Shown: piece after piece, positions 1 to 11,715 of the stretch | How positions within the stretch are numbered: position 1 is the stretch's first letter | Layout of the letters: each line of letters begins with the position of its first letter | Assembly (NCBI GenBank): GCA_000467715.1 | Contig: AJFK01000216.1 | Location: forward strand, 157,367 to 221,366 | Length of the DNA stretch: 64,000 bases | Source of the DNA: Hysterium pulicare CBS 123377 | Lineage: Eukaryota; Ascomycota; Dothideomycetes; Hysteriales; Hysteriaceae | Reading direction: 5' to 3' | Made by a program: the position numbers and the translations under genes | The notes under the pieces: model-generated | Database searches by the model: none | What the model was told of the DNA's origin: nothing | What the model saw: the letters and a program-made list of their open reading frames with translations, nothing else

Positions 1-1631
1 GGTCAAGGGTGCGAATCATTGGTGCCAAGTGTCGCGAGCATGGTTGAAGAAGTTACGAGTGGAAACGATATGGGCGAATGGGGGTAAAGACACAGTTTAA
101 GGATCTGCTATATCAGAAATCGGAGGTATAGGTGAGTCATAGCGCAAGAAATAGCTCCGGTCGAAAGAATGTTCCACTAGTCGGCTCAGCATGTCTGTGA
201 TTTGGTCGCGATACTCGCTCTAGGCTGATGTGACTGGGCAGTAATTGGGTGCATACACGTATCCGAGAGGGTCGACGAGCTAGAGAACAGACAAAGCTAC
301 ACTCTGAGATGGTATTCTGCATCGACCAAACACCTGCTCCGGACTAGGACCAGTGTTATATCGTGCTGGTTCAGATCAATGAGAGGTCCGGTATATCTGA
401 CGTCAGCCTATGGGTGGGGAAAGGTGTTGGATGCCCAGTTGGTCGAGATCAACAGCTACTGACTTTTAAGTTAAGAAGGTGGGTTTGCTTGCCATCTTTA
501 ACTGAGAATCTGAACATGTGGGCCCAGAATGGATCCTTGTTGCGTCTAGAATGGTGGTAATGTTGATGTCCCTCTAGAACAACTTCTTGCACTTGTGGTA
601 GATACCAAATTATCAGGCTGCCTATCGCCGCTGGATCTTGAATCCGTTTTTGCGATTTCCTCTTTCCAGATGCGTTCCGTTCCAGAAGGCATGCCGATGC
701 TCTCGATAATGGAGGTCAAGACCTACATGGATGCTGCAGGAAGGCGCCTTTCGAACCTGTGAAGGAGTAGAAGTATTATTCTACATACTCACACGGACGT
801 GAACGGGGTTTGATGCATGGTACATAGGCCAAGCCTATCGCGGGGACGGCCGTGAACTGGATTTGATGCATGGTACCGAGATCAAATCAATCTCGCGCAC
901 GTTAGCAGCCTCCCTACGTAGGAATTTAGCTTGTATCGCGGTAATGATAAATCTTCACATCCGGAGATAAATTTAGAGAGTTTTATTGAAGAGAAGCCCG
1001 CTAGTGTTGTACTTGATCTTCTACAGGATTCAAGTCTCCTAAGGCGATATGAGATCGGACACTCTGTAGGTTAGAATGGCTCGTCTTCGTTTTCGACAGC
1101 CTGCACCAGAGGCAGGGCGTATGATTTGACGGTTCCGCGGCGATGACCAATTGTTCGCTGGGATCTTATTATCCAAGTGGGGAGAAACTTGAATGGCCGT
1201 AATAGGAGTATTCTAATCAGGGCGGGACATAGTTACATTGGCGGAGACTTGCGGACCTCGAAGACAAAGCCAGGAAGGATCTCACGATATGAACATGGGG
1301 TGATGACTTCGTATGTGTGCTCATGTCTGGTTCCGAGACAGGTGTGGTAAGAAGAAGCTGTTGCGCCGGCTGCTGGTTTCGGGACGGGCCATGCGTGTAA
1401 GACAAGATTACCAGGTCGGTCCGTGGAGTGAGGTTTCTCTGGATTAGCCGAGTAGCATCGTCCCCTGCTCGGCCGAGCCTAAAAGCACATCGAGCGGAGC
1501 TACCTCACAGCCCATGACGACTGGTGTGGAGGATATGCTGTGCGGAGCATACGATAGTATATGTAGAGTTTCTAGCATCACCGCCCTCCAGTCTCGTCCT
1601 TAAATTCCCATTGCCTTCCCACCACCACAAA
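1..1631. other. Gene-free left flank
   Basis: No reading frame here has convincing composition, length or family resemblance on either strand. It holds a short imperfect direct repeat (795-876) and the first copy of a longer diverged repeat (1465-1532). The last 100 bases are pyrimidine-rich, as is usual just upstream of fungal start codons, and probably form the leader of the transferase gene at 1632. Confidence 0.5.
795..876. repeat. Imperfect 29-base tandem direct repeat
   Basis: Two 29-base copies lie at 795-823 and 848-876, separated by 24 bases. They match at 26 of 29 positions, and both end in TTTGATGCATGGTAC, which contains the palindrome ATGCAT. No function is evident; it may be a replication-slippage product or a regulatory duplication. 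Confidence 0.7.
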
Positions 1632-2656
1632 ATGCCCCTAACAATCCACCATCTCCAAGTCTCGCAATCTGAGCGCCTACCCTGGCTCTGCGAAGAACTG
1701 CAAATTCCGTATACGCTAACCCTACACCAACGCGCCCCAATCTTCTCCCCTCAATCCATCAAAGACCTAAATCCGCTCGGCCAGGCCCCTGTCATACAAG
1801 ATGGAAGCCTCACGCTCGCCGAATCCGCCGCCTGCGTTGAATACATCATCCACGTGCACGGCAACGGGAAGCTCGCTCTCCCGCCCTCGCACAAGAACTA
1901 CGCCGACTACCTCTACTGGTTCCATTTCGCGAACGGCAATCTGCAGCCGCTAACGTCAGTGCTGATGCAGTTGTCCCGCATCGATAATGCTGGTCCAAAT
2001 GCCGCAAGGCTGAAGGAGAGATTCGACAAGGTGCTCGCGTTCATGGATGCTCGACTCGCGGAGAATGCGTGGTTGGCGGGCGATGAGTTTACCGCCGCCG
2101 ATATCATGACTGTGTTTACGCTGACGACTATGCGGTTGATTTATCCCTTTGATTTGACGGGATATAAGGGGATTTTGGCGTATTTGGAGAGAGTGGTGCA
2201 GAGGGAGGGGTACAAGAAGGCCAGAGCGAAGGCTGATCCGGAGCTGGAATTGATGATTGAGGGCAAGCCTTCGCGATCGTTCATGGAGAAGTTGAAGGCA
2301 GAGGGGAAGCTTTAGCTAAACAGTGAGTTTTTTAGATATCGCGCAATCCAGCCAACGAACTCGCGGCAGAGATCATATCGAGAACTACGGTGAAAGACAA
2401 AAGTTGCGTTCTTCCGCGCGAGAGTGAAAACAGAACAAGTCTTCTAGTCAACAGATGCCCCACAAGTGGAAATCAGACGAGACGTGTGGACTACTGGACA
2501 AATACCTTTGTGAATGAAACAGTCATCGATAGGGAAGAGCATCCTTCATTATCTCGAAGTCCGGAAACGAAGCCGCTTCCCTGAAAGATGGCCTCGACAG
2601 GGGCGCTGCTCGGCCGAGCCTAAAACAATCTCAGCCCATGATGACTGGCGCGGAGG
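1465..2656. repeat. Diverged direct repeat pair flanking the GST gene
   Basis: Copy 1 is at 1465-1532 and copy 2 at 2606-2656. Each starts with an identical 20-base block built on the palindrome GCTCGGCCGAGC (1465-1484 and 2606-2625). A second block of 25 bases follows (1508-1532 and 2632-2656) with three mismatches, all C/T transitions. The gap between blocks is 23 bases in copy 1 and 6 in copy 2. Together they bracket the transferase gene at 1632-2315. They could be relics of a transposon, of a local duplication, or a duplicated regulator site. Confidence 0.7.
1632..2315 (+). CDS. Glutathione S-transferase family protein
   Basis: This single-exon gene encodes 227 residues, a normal cytosolic GST size. 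The N-terminal thioredoxin-like domain (about 1-80) carries SQSERLPWL near residues 11-19, where GSTs hold the glutathione-activating residue. It also has the cis-proline loop QAPVIQDG (51-58) and a LAESAA stretch (62-67) that usually binds the glutathione gamma-glutamyl group. The C-terminal helical domain (about 90-205) contains the N-capping box LAGDEFTAADI (148-158). The arrangement resembles fungal Gtt1-like transferases acting in detoxification or peroxide defence. I chose this ATG because it opens directly on the first beta strand; the frame extends upstream to 1524 but that part does not look like protein. A diverged direct repeat flanks it on both sides. The substrate cannot be told. 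Confidence 0.88.
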   Translation: MPLTIHHLQVSQSERLPWLCEELQIPYTLTLHQRAPIFSPQSIKDLNPLGQAPVIQDGSLTLAESAACVEYIIHVHGNGKLALPPSHKNYADYLYWFHFANGNLQPLTSVLMQLSRIDNAGPNAARLKERFDKVLAFMDARLAENAWLAGDEFTAADIMTVFTLTTMRLIYPFDLTGYKGILAYLERVVQREGYKKARAKADPELELMIEGKPSRSFMEKLKAEGKL

Positions 2657-3646
2657 CAAAAGCCATGCTTTTTGGCTGTGCGGCGGGGGCTCGGGAGAGG
2701 TGGCCTCAGAGTGATGGTTGTAAGTTGCTGCCAAAGACGTGTCAGGTGAGGGTAGTGTTTGTTCCACAGCAGAAGAACGCTTCCGGCGACCAGTCATTCG
2801 TATATTAAACATGGAGGTGTCCAGGAAGCTGCCAGCATGAGAAGCTGGGCCCTGGTATACCCACGAGCCTGGATGGTCAGCAGTGTGGGGATCATGTTTG
2901 GCTTGACGACGTTTGCAGTCGATCGGCAAGTTGGGCGAGGAGGATAAGCTTGTCACTGCATGTTCCCAGACGTGCAGCGCTCATCACTCGAAACAACACT
3001 TTGTTTGTCGAGCACGGCAGGTCGATCTCGATGTAACAAATGTGCACCAGACATGAATATCTCTGAGATGAATTTTGGTAGAAGATGAAGATGCGTAGAA
3101 AGGCCCGTGCGGTTGGCTTTTCCGACATCCCCTTCCCAACTAAAGCGACTTAAGCCAGGCATGCAGCCACGATAATGCCAAAGAGGCGGTGGAAGGGTGA
3201 TGGGATATGCAAGCGGGTCTAGTGGAGTCAAGCCACGGGCTTGTGGGTTTACTACATTTTGGGGTGCGGCCTGTAAACGGGAACTCGGCACACCTATTTT
3301 ACTCCCAACCTCTGGCAACGATCCGAGTTTAACGTTATCCCCGTCGAGGGATTGGTCACTATACAAGATGCCTCAGTTCCCTCTCCGCAATATCTCTCCT
3401 TCTAGTCAACATCTAGCCATCTTCTCTTAAGTCCTTTGGGCTTTCCCCTCCTTCTCTTGCTTTTCCTGTGGCTTGCATCGTACTAGCGGATTTCAGAGTT
3501 GATTTTTGAGTTTTCATGACGATTGACGCGGCTGTTTCCGTATTTTGACCGTTGAGATATTTTTGTGAGCAGCGCGCTTCGTCCTACTTCTGATGTAGAC
3601 GCCAGTGAGGATGCTCATTTGAGGATTTAGATTTAAACCGCCAAAC
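2316..3646. other. Intergenic between GST and MFS transporter genes
   Basis: No gene is supported. It includes copy 2 of the diverged repeat (2606-2656). Short open frames on both strands lack family resemblance. The last 250 bases are pyrimidine-rich and likely hold the transporter promoter and leader. Confidence 0.45.
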
Positions 3647-5618
3647 ATGGCGCATCCCATGTACCGGCAACCGACCACGAGCGAGATTATTGAGCTTGCG
3701 GCCGAAGAGGGACATGATGCAGATATACCTACTAATTTGGGAGCCATAACGCCCCATCGAGCGCGGAAATCTCCAGCTCCAAAGCACTTCGGTGATAGCG
3801 AGAAGACCCTTGAAGCCGAATTGGACAAAGACCTGGAGGCAGGCGGCAGGCCAGGGTCATTCTCAAGTGATGAGCCACATGAAGATACCCCTGAGGAAAT
3901 AGATTCGAATATCGTCTGGTGGGATTCAGCAGATGACCCCGTCAATCCGATGAACTGGAGTCCGGTGAAGAAATGGGGAACAGTAGCCATTGTATCTGCC
4001 ATCACATTTCTGACTCCCTTAGCCTCTTCTTCTTTTGCGCCAGGAGTTCCAGAAGTCATGAGGGACTTCCACTCAACGAGTCAATTACTCGAAGGATTCA
4101 TGGTGTCCGTTTATGTTCTTGGGTTTGCGTTTGGACCTATGAGTAAGTGGAGTCCCTGAGCGCAATGAACTATGTTATTATCAAGTTACTAACTTCCTTA
4201 CAGTCATCGCTCCACTTTCTGAGATGTATTTCGCTCAGCTCCTCATACACTCAGCCTGAGTAAATAACTAATATATTACAGGTATGGCCGACTGCCACTC
4301 TACCATATATGTAATACATTATTTATTATTTTTACTGTCGGTGCGGCGGTAAGCACAAATATGAGCATGTTCATCGTGTTCAGATTCTTCATGGGTTGTG
4401 AGTAGAGCGAGAGCTAGACGGCACGTGTTCCATTAAACTAACTTATAGGATAGCATTAGGAGGAGCGCCACTTGTTCTTGGCGGAGGCACAATAGCAGAT
4501 CTGATACCTAGGGAGCAGAGAGGCACTGCAATGGCTGCCTGGATGATGGGACCGAGTGAGTGGTCTGTCATGCTGCCTCATCACCAATCTAACAAACCCA
4601 GCTATGGGACCTTGTGTTGGGCCGATCATAGGCGGTTTCTTGACGCAGGCTAAGGGATGGCGCTGGAATTTCTGGCTTATTGCTATACTTGTACGGCTCC
4701 CATCGCCAGCTTCAGAATAAGAATATTGCTAATGTGCATGTAGGCCGGCGCTTTCTTGATCGGGTCCTTCATTCTCATGAGAGAAACCTCCGCCTCTGTG
4801 CTTCTAGAACGCAAAGCAAAACGGCTCCGTAAAGAAACCGGAAATCCAAATCTCCGATCACAACTCGACTCGGGCCTCTCACCCAAAGATCTCTTTATGT
4901 TCTCAATCGTACGACCCGCAAAGATGTTGACAAGATCAGCGATATGCTTCGCAATGGCCCTATACGTTGGTGTAACGTACTCTTACCTGTACATACTCTT
5001 CACCACCTTCACATCCGTCTATGAAACGCAATATCACTGGAGTGGAGGTGTTGTGGGCCTGTCATTTCTAGGCCTCGGCCTAGGCTCTTTGATCGGCCAG
5101 ATCGTTTTCACGCACTTTGGCAATAAGACCGCCCAGAAACACATTGCAAGAGGCGACTTCCAGCCCGAGCATCGGCTGGGAATCATGGCTCTAGGCTGCG
5201 GTTTCCTCCCCATCGGACTTTTCTGGTATGGATGGGCCGTGCAGGCGCACACGCATTGGATTGTGCCGATTATTGGTACTGGTCTTGTTGGTTTCGGATT
5301 ACTTGTAAGTCCATCTTCTTCAAGATTCTGAGCTGTTCACATACTCATGGAAACCTCTAGATGACTTTCATGCCCGCGAATACCTATCTCGTGGATGTGT
5401 TCACTGTTCATGCTGCGTCCGCCATGGCTGCGAATACTGTGCTACGTTCCTTGATGGCTGCGTTGATTCCGCTGTCGTCCCAGAGAATGTATGCGGTGCT
5501 TGGGTATGGATGGGGCAACTCATTGTTGGGCTTCTTTTCTGCTGCTTTGGTCCCGATTCCTTTTTTGTTCATGAAATATGGGGAGAGGATACGGAAAAGA
5601 TCGAACATTAAGTTATAG
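3647..5618 (+). CDS. MFS transporter, DHA1 drug/polyamine antiporter type
   Basis: Seven exons join in frame to 547 residues: 3647-4142, 4204-4225, 4282-4397, 4454-4555, 4602-4690, 4744-5304 and 5361-5618. Exon 2 has only 22 bases. Residues 1-110 are a hydrophilic, acidic cytoplasmic tail ending in [11 protein letters not shown] (100-110), a signature just before the first membrane helix of fungal DHA1 carriers. Further marks are LSEMYGRLPLY in the loop after helix 2, [15 protein letters not shown], and the antiporter motif C region [14 protein letters not shown]. The family (Tpo1, Flr1 and relatives) exports polyamines, azoles and fungal metabolites from the plasma membrane by proton antiport. 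The acceptor at 4453 was chosen because the nearer AG at 4448 puts a stop in frame. Substrate is unknown; no biosynthetic cluster is adjacent. Confidence 0.92.
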
Positions 5619-6565
5619 ATAGCGCTCTATTAGAATACCTAATCATTGTCGAACGTTCGAAATACTTTTTTAGGTGAACTCCACTCTAGATCCTTCTTCG
5701 ACTCGTCTGATCTGAGGAAATGGCGAAGGACTCGATATCAGTGGAATCAACTCAAAGATCTCTTGATACAAGTATTATTTTATCAGGAACCATCGATCTT
5801 TCTCCCACTCCTTTCTTCTACAGCACAACTCCCGATGCACGAAAGGGAACCAAAGCATATTCTCCGTCTCCTAACTTACCCGCTGCTCCTCCACAAACAC
5901 GCCACGTAAAGATTCCGCGCTTTCAGAACGACGGCATCCACATGACTCAGCTCTATCGAAAACTCGTTTTGGGGACCCCTTGATGCTATCGCAATTGACC
6001 CATGCTGAGGCGGCATATATTGAAGCCGTTAGTCTAGTGAGACTGCTCTCCAATGAGCGATCTGACTTCGCTGTCCTTCTGGAACGATGAAGCTACTCTC
6101 TACGGAACGACCTTTGTGCAGAATCGACTGACCCAGTATCCTCTAATGTAATCGTTAGCTAGAATTGTGAAGTTTGGTGATTCGACGCGTAGAAAGAGTG
6201 TGATCTACGTTGTGGTGTTCCCATAGCAGAAGCCACAAATGACTATTTGTAGAGCGGGTGGATCTCAAGGCTTAGGAGTCGGCGCCGATCTACCGCTTTC
6301 CATCAATATCAACCGGATGAAAAATACTGTGCTTGTAAAGTGTGGTGATTACATATCGACAGTCAGTCAAACAAAGCTTCGAGAATCTCTTTCTCTGGGC
6401 GAAATGCGACAAGGTGAAGCAGATCGTTTCGATGCCTGGATTAAGTACTTCACAACCTTAAATCTCAACAAGTGATTCTTTTGCTTCGTCGATTAACTTC
6501 GGATCCCCTAGAGGTTCATCCTCAGTGTCAAAAAACAGAAAAGGAAGAATCATATATCTCAATGT
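5619..6565. other. Convergent intergenic between MFS and HET genes
   Basis: This holds the 3' flanks of two convergent genes. Several short open frames are present, none convincing. I see no repeat or RNA gene. Confidence 0.45.
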
Positions 6566-8020
6566 TTATTCCTCGGTCAAGGCGGGTCGAAATGGTTGCC
6601 AGTTGCTCGGTCCAGTCATTGTGTAGATCCCCTGGAATCTGTATCCAAAGAGCGTCGGCCGCGTCAAAATTGCAAGATCTGTGCTCTTGATTGAGAAAAG
6701 AGCGTAGGCCTCTGGCCATAGATCACTCGCCTGTTGAAAGCCTGTGAGCCATGCTGCTGCCAGGAAAGACCGTATAATGAACGGCGGCGTCTTGGATGGA
6801 AGCTCAAGGGTGGATAGATCGGTGTCGGAGCTTGACCGTCTCAACATTCCAACATCAGATCCGAAAGAATCTGATGTGCCGTATTTGTCTAGCTGTCGTA
6901 TGTAGTCAAAGGCGTGCTTCTCCATCTTGGAGCTCCCCAAGCGGCCCCGATTTTTCAAAACATCGCCATAAAGCTCCATAAGCTCGACTATGCGGACGTC
7001 CAAGACTTCTTGAAGTATTACTGCCAACGCCGTTGGGTGTTCGGGCTTGAAGTAGGCGAGCAAGGCGAAAAAAAGAGTAGGACAGCTGATCTTGTAGTCT
7101 GCGATATCGCCTTCCACCCCTTCGCAGTCCAACGCGAGAGAAAGAAGCGTATAGACACGATCGCGAAAATCGGTGCATTCCGCGTTGCGATATCTGTATA
7201 GCAGGTTTTCGAGAGTCTGGCATTTTCCATCCTTTCTTTCTGCTCGGTGTACGAACAAGTCGGAAACATACGTGTCTGCATGCTCGTCATACGGCGGGTA
7301 CAGTGACAGAGTTGCCCAGAAGGAAAACTCCGTCCAGTTTCTAGGCCTTGCCCCGCAGTAGATGACAATGTCTTTGGCCAAGATGATCTCCTGTTTGATC
7401 CAAGCACGGCGCCAGTACGATCGTTTGCTGAGAAGCCTGGTGGCCTGTTTGGTTGGCTCATCAGCGGTTTCTGACTTAATCTTAGAGCCCGTCTTCGGTT
7501 CTGGACGAGGATTTGGGTGAACTTCTTTCCTATCCGCACCTGTGTAAGACCTACTATTGTTGGAATCTTCATCGTGTCTGGCTAGAAAGTCGAATACTAG
7601 ATCGCTGCTGTCCGCTTCCGGACCTAGCCAAGCCAAAACGAATGTAGCATTCTTGTAGATATCTCCCATCAACGAGACTTGATGACTGCGTTCTTCGGTG
7701 TCCACTTGGTTGATGCATATCGCATCGATCCATATGACAAGAATCTCGTCTGATTTTCGGATTGCCATCAAAGCTTGGAGGAGGTTAGGCTGGACGTGAA
7801 ACGGCTTTCCGTTTAGTCGAATCCATCGTTGTTCTAAGGGCTCGCCCCAGGTGTACGATAGAGCAGAATAACAATTTTCGCCGGGAGTGATACACTCATT
7901 TGCTAGGTTGCATTGGATAGGGCTATTCACTTCGCCTGGGAGAAGGCTGCAAAGACGGAACGAGGGTTGGGACTCATCGAGCGCATCGTAACGGAAGAAC
8001 GGTTGCTCTTTGAAGTCCAT
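6566..8020 (-). CDS. HET (heterokaryon incompatibility) domain protein
   Basis: This intact single-exon gene encodes 484 residues. The HET domain starts near residue 51 with YSALSYTWGE (51-60), then the conserved block VIWIDAICINQVDTEER (95-111) and SLMGDIYKNATFVLAWLG (116-133). These are the three classical motifs of the family. HET domains mediate programmed cell death on fusion of incompatible fungal strains and are proposed to be TIR-like. The remaining 300 residues include a charged linker (about 160-190) and a helical C-terminal region I do not recognise; no WD40, ankyrin or NACHT part is present, so this is the stand-alone type. It is divergent from the oxidoreductase gene at 8313, with 292 bases between the start codons. 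Whether it acts in incompatibility cannot be seen from sequence. Confidence 0.93.
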   Translation of the reverse strand: MDFKEQPFFRYDALDESQPSFRLCSLLPGEVNSPIQCNLANECITPGENCYSALSYTWGEPLEQRWIRLNGKPFHVQPNLLQALMAIRKSDEILVIWIDAICINQVDTEERSHQVSLMGDIYKNATFVLAWLGPEADSSDLVFDFLARHDEDSNNSRSYTGADRKEVHPNPRPEPKTGSKIKSETADEPTKQATRLLSKRSYWRRAWIKQEIILAKDIVIYCGARPRNWTEFSFWATLSLYPPYDEHADTYVSDLFVHRAERKDGKCQTLENLLYRYRNAECTDFRDRVYTLLSLALDCEGVEGDIADYKISCPTLFFALLAYFKPEHPTALAVILQEVLDVRIVELMELYGDVLKNRGRLGSSKMEKHAFDYIRQLDKYGTSDSFGSDVGMLRRSSSDTDLSTLELPSKTPPFIIRSFLAAAWLTGFQQASDLWPEAYALFSIKSTDLAILTRPTLFGYRFQGIYTMTGPSNWQPFRPALTEE

Positions 8021-8312
8021 GATTCCGTTGATAGCTCATGCGGTGCATGCTCGACTTAATGCATTTACTCTGTAAGGTAAACTTGATAGCCTGGTGTTCA
8101 TCTTATCTGAAAGCTGTCACCTTGTGCTGGCACGAATCAAGAATACTCCCAACATCAATCCTCCTGACTCGAGGACCTCGGGCTCATTCTCAGCCCTACG
8201 CGGGGCAAGTACCATTCCGCATTAGGAAATCAGCTATAAACCATCAAAATGTCACACGAGACTTTTTCAAACAACACTGATCGTTCTATACTTCTATCGA
8301 TTAACCTCAACC
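8021..8312. promoter_or_regulatory. Divergent promoter region, HET / oxidoreductase
   Basis: The 292 bases between two divergent start codons must hold both promoters. A TATAAA sits at 8235-8240 on the plus strand, 73 bases before the oxidoreductase ATG, a sensible spacing for a fungal TATA box with a short leader. Confidence 0.5.
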
Positions 8313-9494
8313 ATGTCTCTCCCCTCAACTTTCAAGAGTCTAACCTACACAACCCCCTCTTCCGCTCCCCGTATTACAGAAAAGAAGCTCGAAAAGCCAG
8401 GCAAGGGAGAAGTATTGATAAAAATCAAAGCAGCAGCCATAAATCCCGTAGACATCCAGCTCTGGAACAAAGGCTTTTTAGGATGGGTCGCCGGAAAGAA
8501 AGAGAAGGGGATCGGCAGAGATTATTCAGGCGTCGTAGCCGCAGTAGGCGAAGGCGTGACTGGATTTAAAGAAGGCGATGAAGTTTTCGGATTGTATAGC
8601 AGACCAACTGGCGATGGAACGTTTAGTCAATATATCCGTGTACTGGCGGCAAAGGATCCGGTTTGTAAGATGCCGAGTTGTTGGACGCATGAGGTGGCGG
8701 CTGCGGTGCCGCTTGTTGCGCTGACGGCTTTTGCGTGTTTGGATTGGTTGCCGGCTGAGAAGAAGGAGGATGGAATGAGGAGGGTTGCTGTTGCTGGGGC
8801 GAGTGGTGGTGTGGGGATTTGGTGTGTGCAGTGTAAGTCTTTGTCCGTTCTATGTTAGAAGAGGTTGGTATTGATGCTCATGTTTACTATTAGTGGCTAA
8901 GAAGCTGTATAACTGCCATGTGACAGCGATCTGCTCGCAGAAGAACGCGGATTTCGTAAAGAAATTGGGTGCTGATGAGGTCATTGATTATACGACACAG
9001 TTCGTGGCGCAGACTTTACTGGAGGAGAGGCCGAGTGGTAGGAAATATGATCTTTATATTGATTGTGTAGGAGGGACTGAGATGTTTAAGTACTGGGTAA
9101 GCTCCACACTGGGAGGAATTGAAAGGTTTATCAGTTACTCATGTGCCCCTAGTATGATCTTCTCCATCCCAATGCCGGTTACATAACGATTGTCGGCGAT
9201 AAGACGGAGCGGACGCAGATGGGTGGACCGGTTACTTACTTCACGTACCCTGCCCAAGTAATTCGGTATATCAAAGGCATGATTTGGGGACCTCGATATG
9301 CCAATGTACTATTGTATTCGAGAAGTGATCTGTTGCAGCAGGTAGCCGGCCTTGCGGAGAGCGGAGAGGTTGAGGTGACCGTTCAAGAAGTAATGAAGGG
9401 AGTTTTGGACGAGGGGAGTGAGACTTGGAGAAAGATATTTGATCATATGGAAGGAGGGAGAGTTAGGGGGAAGATTGTGGTGGATGTTGACTGA
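8313..9494 (+). CDS. Quinone oxidoreductase-like MDR family protein
   Basis: Three exons (8313-8832, 8894-9096, 9153-9494) join in frame to 354 residues. This is a medium-chain dehydrogenase/reductase of the zinc-free quinone-reductase/RTN4IP1-like branch. The GroES-like N-terminal half contains AAAINPVDIQLW (40-51) and RDYSGVVAAVGEGVTGFKEGDEVFG (69-93). The Rossmann half starts with AGASGGVG (161-168), the NAD(P)H-binding glycine motif. It continues with GADEVIDY and DCVGG, then PNAGYITIVGDKT. The cysteine and histidine ligands of zinc alcohol dehydrogenases are absent, so NADPH-dependent reduction of quinones or enones is the likely reaction. The second join gives YWYDLLHPNAG, which matches the family and settles the acceptor at 9152. 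Confidence 0.9.
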
Positions 9495-11715
9495 GACATA
9501 CGTCGGATGGCTCTCACACAATTGGACATTGCATCATTAGCAAACGTGGCTGATGAGGCCCGGCTGTAGTAATTACCGAATTGATCAACGTTAAGCCTTG
9601 CCAAGGATCCTTTTCCTGTCACGGCTTCGGACCTAGTTGTTTGTACAACAGTAGACATATGTGGCTGTGATTTTTCTCTCCGTGTGTCACACGGGGAAGG
9701 CGGGCCGCTGAACTATCGGTTCTTGTGACCTAGAAACGTGGCAGAGCCTGCAGATATCGGGACACAGCTCTCGGAAGGAAAGCCTAGGGTCCAATCATTG
9801 ACGGTTCTGGCTATGTAACGTAGGGTGCTCTGTGGAAAGGGCCCGTTAGCATTGTACTATCTGATGTCAACTTTGCATGGCGTGGGATGTTGCTCGCTGT
9901 CGCGCGCAGCTATCTCGCCTTCCAGGTTTGACTTTTATTGGCCATGACCAGTCGCCTTCAAGGATAACAACCTTTTACCACATTGTCATCCTCGATGTTG
10001 ATACAGCCTTCAATTCAGTCAGGTGTAATTCAGCAATGTGACATCTCGCACCTTAGCATACTCAACTTTAACAGACCCTGCACATATTAGTCGAAAATGC
10101 TTGAAGGACGTTTAGGATTTCCACGCCTACCTTGTCATACTCGGATTGACCCCTTCTCCACATTTCAGTCCGGTGTAACTTTAAGGATGTTAAATTCCAA
10201 TGGCTTTTCATGCTCAACTCCAGCACGCTCTATGCGGGGTGGTCCAATCTATGCTTTCTTTAGTTGAATACTAAGAAAAGAACCCAATCTGTATTGTTTC
10301 GAGTAAGTGAGTATGCCGTTCGTCAGAGTTTAGTTCGTTTCCGACGCTTAGCCCTTGTATGCTAACAAGCTCACAGGGAGAGCAAATTAAAGTTTCAGAG
10401 ACAAGCCGCCAGGATAGAGTCATCGAATCAAGCAGAATATACGCACCCTACATTTTCCGATAAGGTTAGATTTGGTGGTCCTTACATTTTACAACTTTGA
10501 GCGAAGAGGCCGTATATACTGGATAGATTTAACGTCTTCATTTGTGCACGTTAACACTTCGGAAAAAGTGCTGCCCACTGGGTCGATACCTGCATTCCAA
10601 GTGGCTCTTCCATCTGGGCCAGCGTTTTGGGAGAATTCCAGCCAAGGAGGAGCTGGACATATGTCAGATACAGGTGAATAAGTGGCCTGACTAGATTGAG
10701 GAAGAAAGAGAGCGGTTTGACCAAGAAGTGTAGGTGGGATCGAAACCAGCATCCCGGTGCCCAAGACCATTGCATCCACTACTTGGTCAATTGAAGCTAT
10801 TCTTGGCCTGGTAGCCATCATCGTCATGATTGCAGTTCCATGTATTAGCTACAAATACTGGAAAGCCTCGACAAAGCGTGTGATATCCGAAAGTGCAATG
10901 TGGCTTGGGAGGCTGGTTCGAGGTAGGTCTTGCCATATCGCACAAGTGATCCAAGTGGGATGGGAGCTGATCGTATCAGGTCCAAAAATGGCTATACCAG
11001 TAGAGCCTCGATTCTATCCCTCGCCTTACGATGCTGCAACCGAAGAGATCCAACAATGGCGAGAGCTGTCGACTCTACGAGCTCGTCGTCGCAGCCTTGA
11101 TGACGTTGAGTCTGGAGAACAATAAGGTAGAGCTTGGCGACACTGATGTTTCGTTTTGCGGTTGATCTTTGGCGTATGAAAGCGATAGACCTTTACGGTG
11201 TTGTACCTCTAGTATTGCGTCACCATAAGTTCGCAATGGGAAGGCAGGGTTGTTATCGAATAGTAAAGGTGTTATTTAGCTAATCCCTCATTTCGAGTGC
11301 TTGAGGCCGTGAAGCGGACTTTGAGAATGAGTGGCTTGAGCTCGGACCTAGAAGAAAAGCTAGGCTCGCGCACTTTCATGTCTCCATCAACACTTTCACT
11401 ACGCAACGTCCACTAACTCGTCCAGCCTAAAACATAACTTTTGACTTAGACATCTTTTGGATCTAACATGCAGGTTGTGACGGCCATGCCTTTTGACGAA
11501 ACGTCTGGGCGCGGTTTGCTCCCTGCTGACTATTTCAAGGTGTTCAGAGATCTGAGGATTAAGCGACTAGTCGATTTCACCAGAATCTCTCATATGAGTT
11601 GGCTATCGCTGGCTATCTCTCGTCATTGTTTTGGTTGCAGAGCTAATGGTGTATGTCTCTGTGACCTCTAGCAATCACCGGCGGCCCTGCACTTGGGTCC
11701 GTGCAGGGGGACTGA
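9495..11715. other. Gene-poor stretch upstream of P450 relic
   Basis: No complete gene is supported over 2.2 kb. One open segment (10757-11125) with a membrane-like stretch is listed separately. A short open frame at 11468-11671 directly upstream of the P450 relic has no recognisable P450 features. Composition is ordinary, neither strongly AT-rich nor repetitive. Confidence 0.4.
10757..11125 (+). other. Orphan open segment with one predicted membrane helix
   Basis: This 122-codon open stretch has a hydrophobic run LGLVAIIVMIAVPCISY followed by a basic, then polar tail ending in SLDDVESGEQ. That is the layout of a single-pass membrane protein's C-terminal exon. The first in-frame ATG lies inside the hydrophobic run, so an upstream exon would be needed; I could not find one. 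It may be a real last exon, a pseudogene remnant or chance. Confidence 0.25.

Noticed and set aside
2549-2956. 135-codon open stretch on the minus strand
   Set aside because: It overlaps the second repeat copy, has low-complexity Ser/Pro/Arg composition and no family resemblance, and lacks splice-consistent neighbours.
6906-7572. Long frames overlapping the HET gene on both strands
   Set aside because: They are shadow frames of the HET coding sequence, which has clear domain motifs in its own frame.
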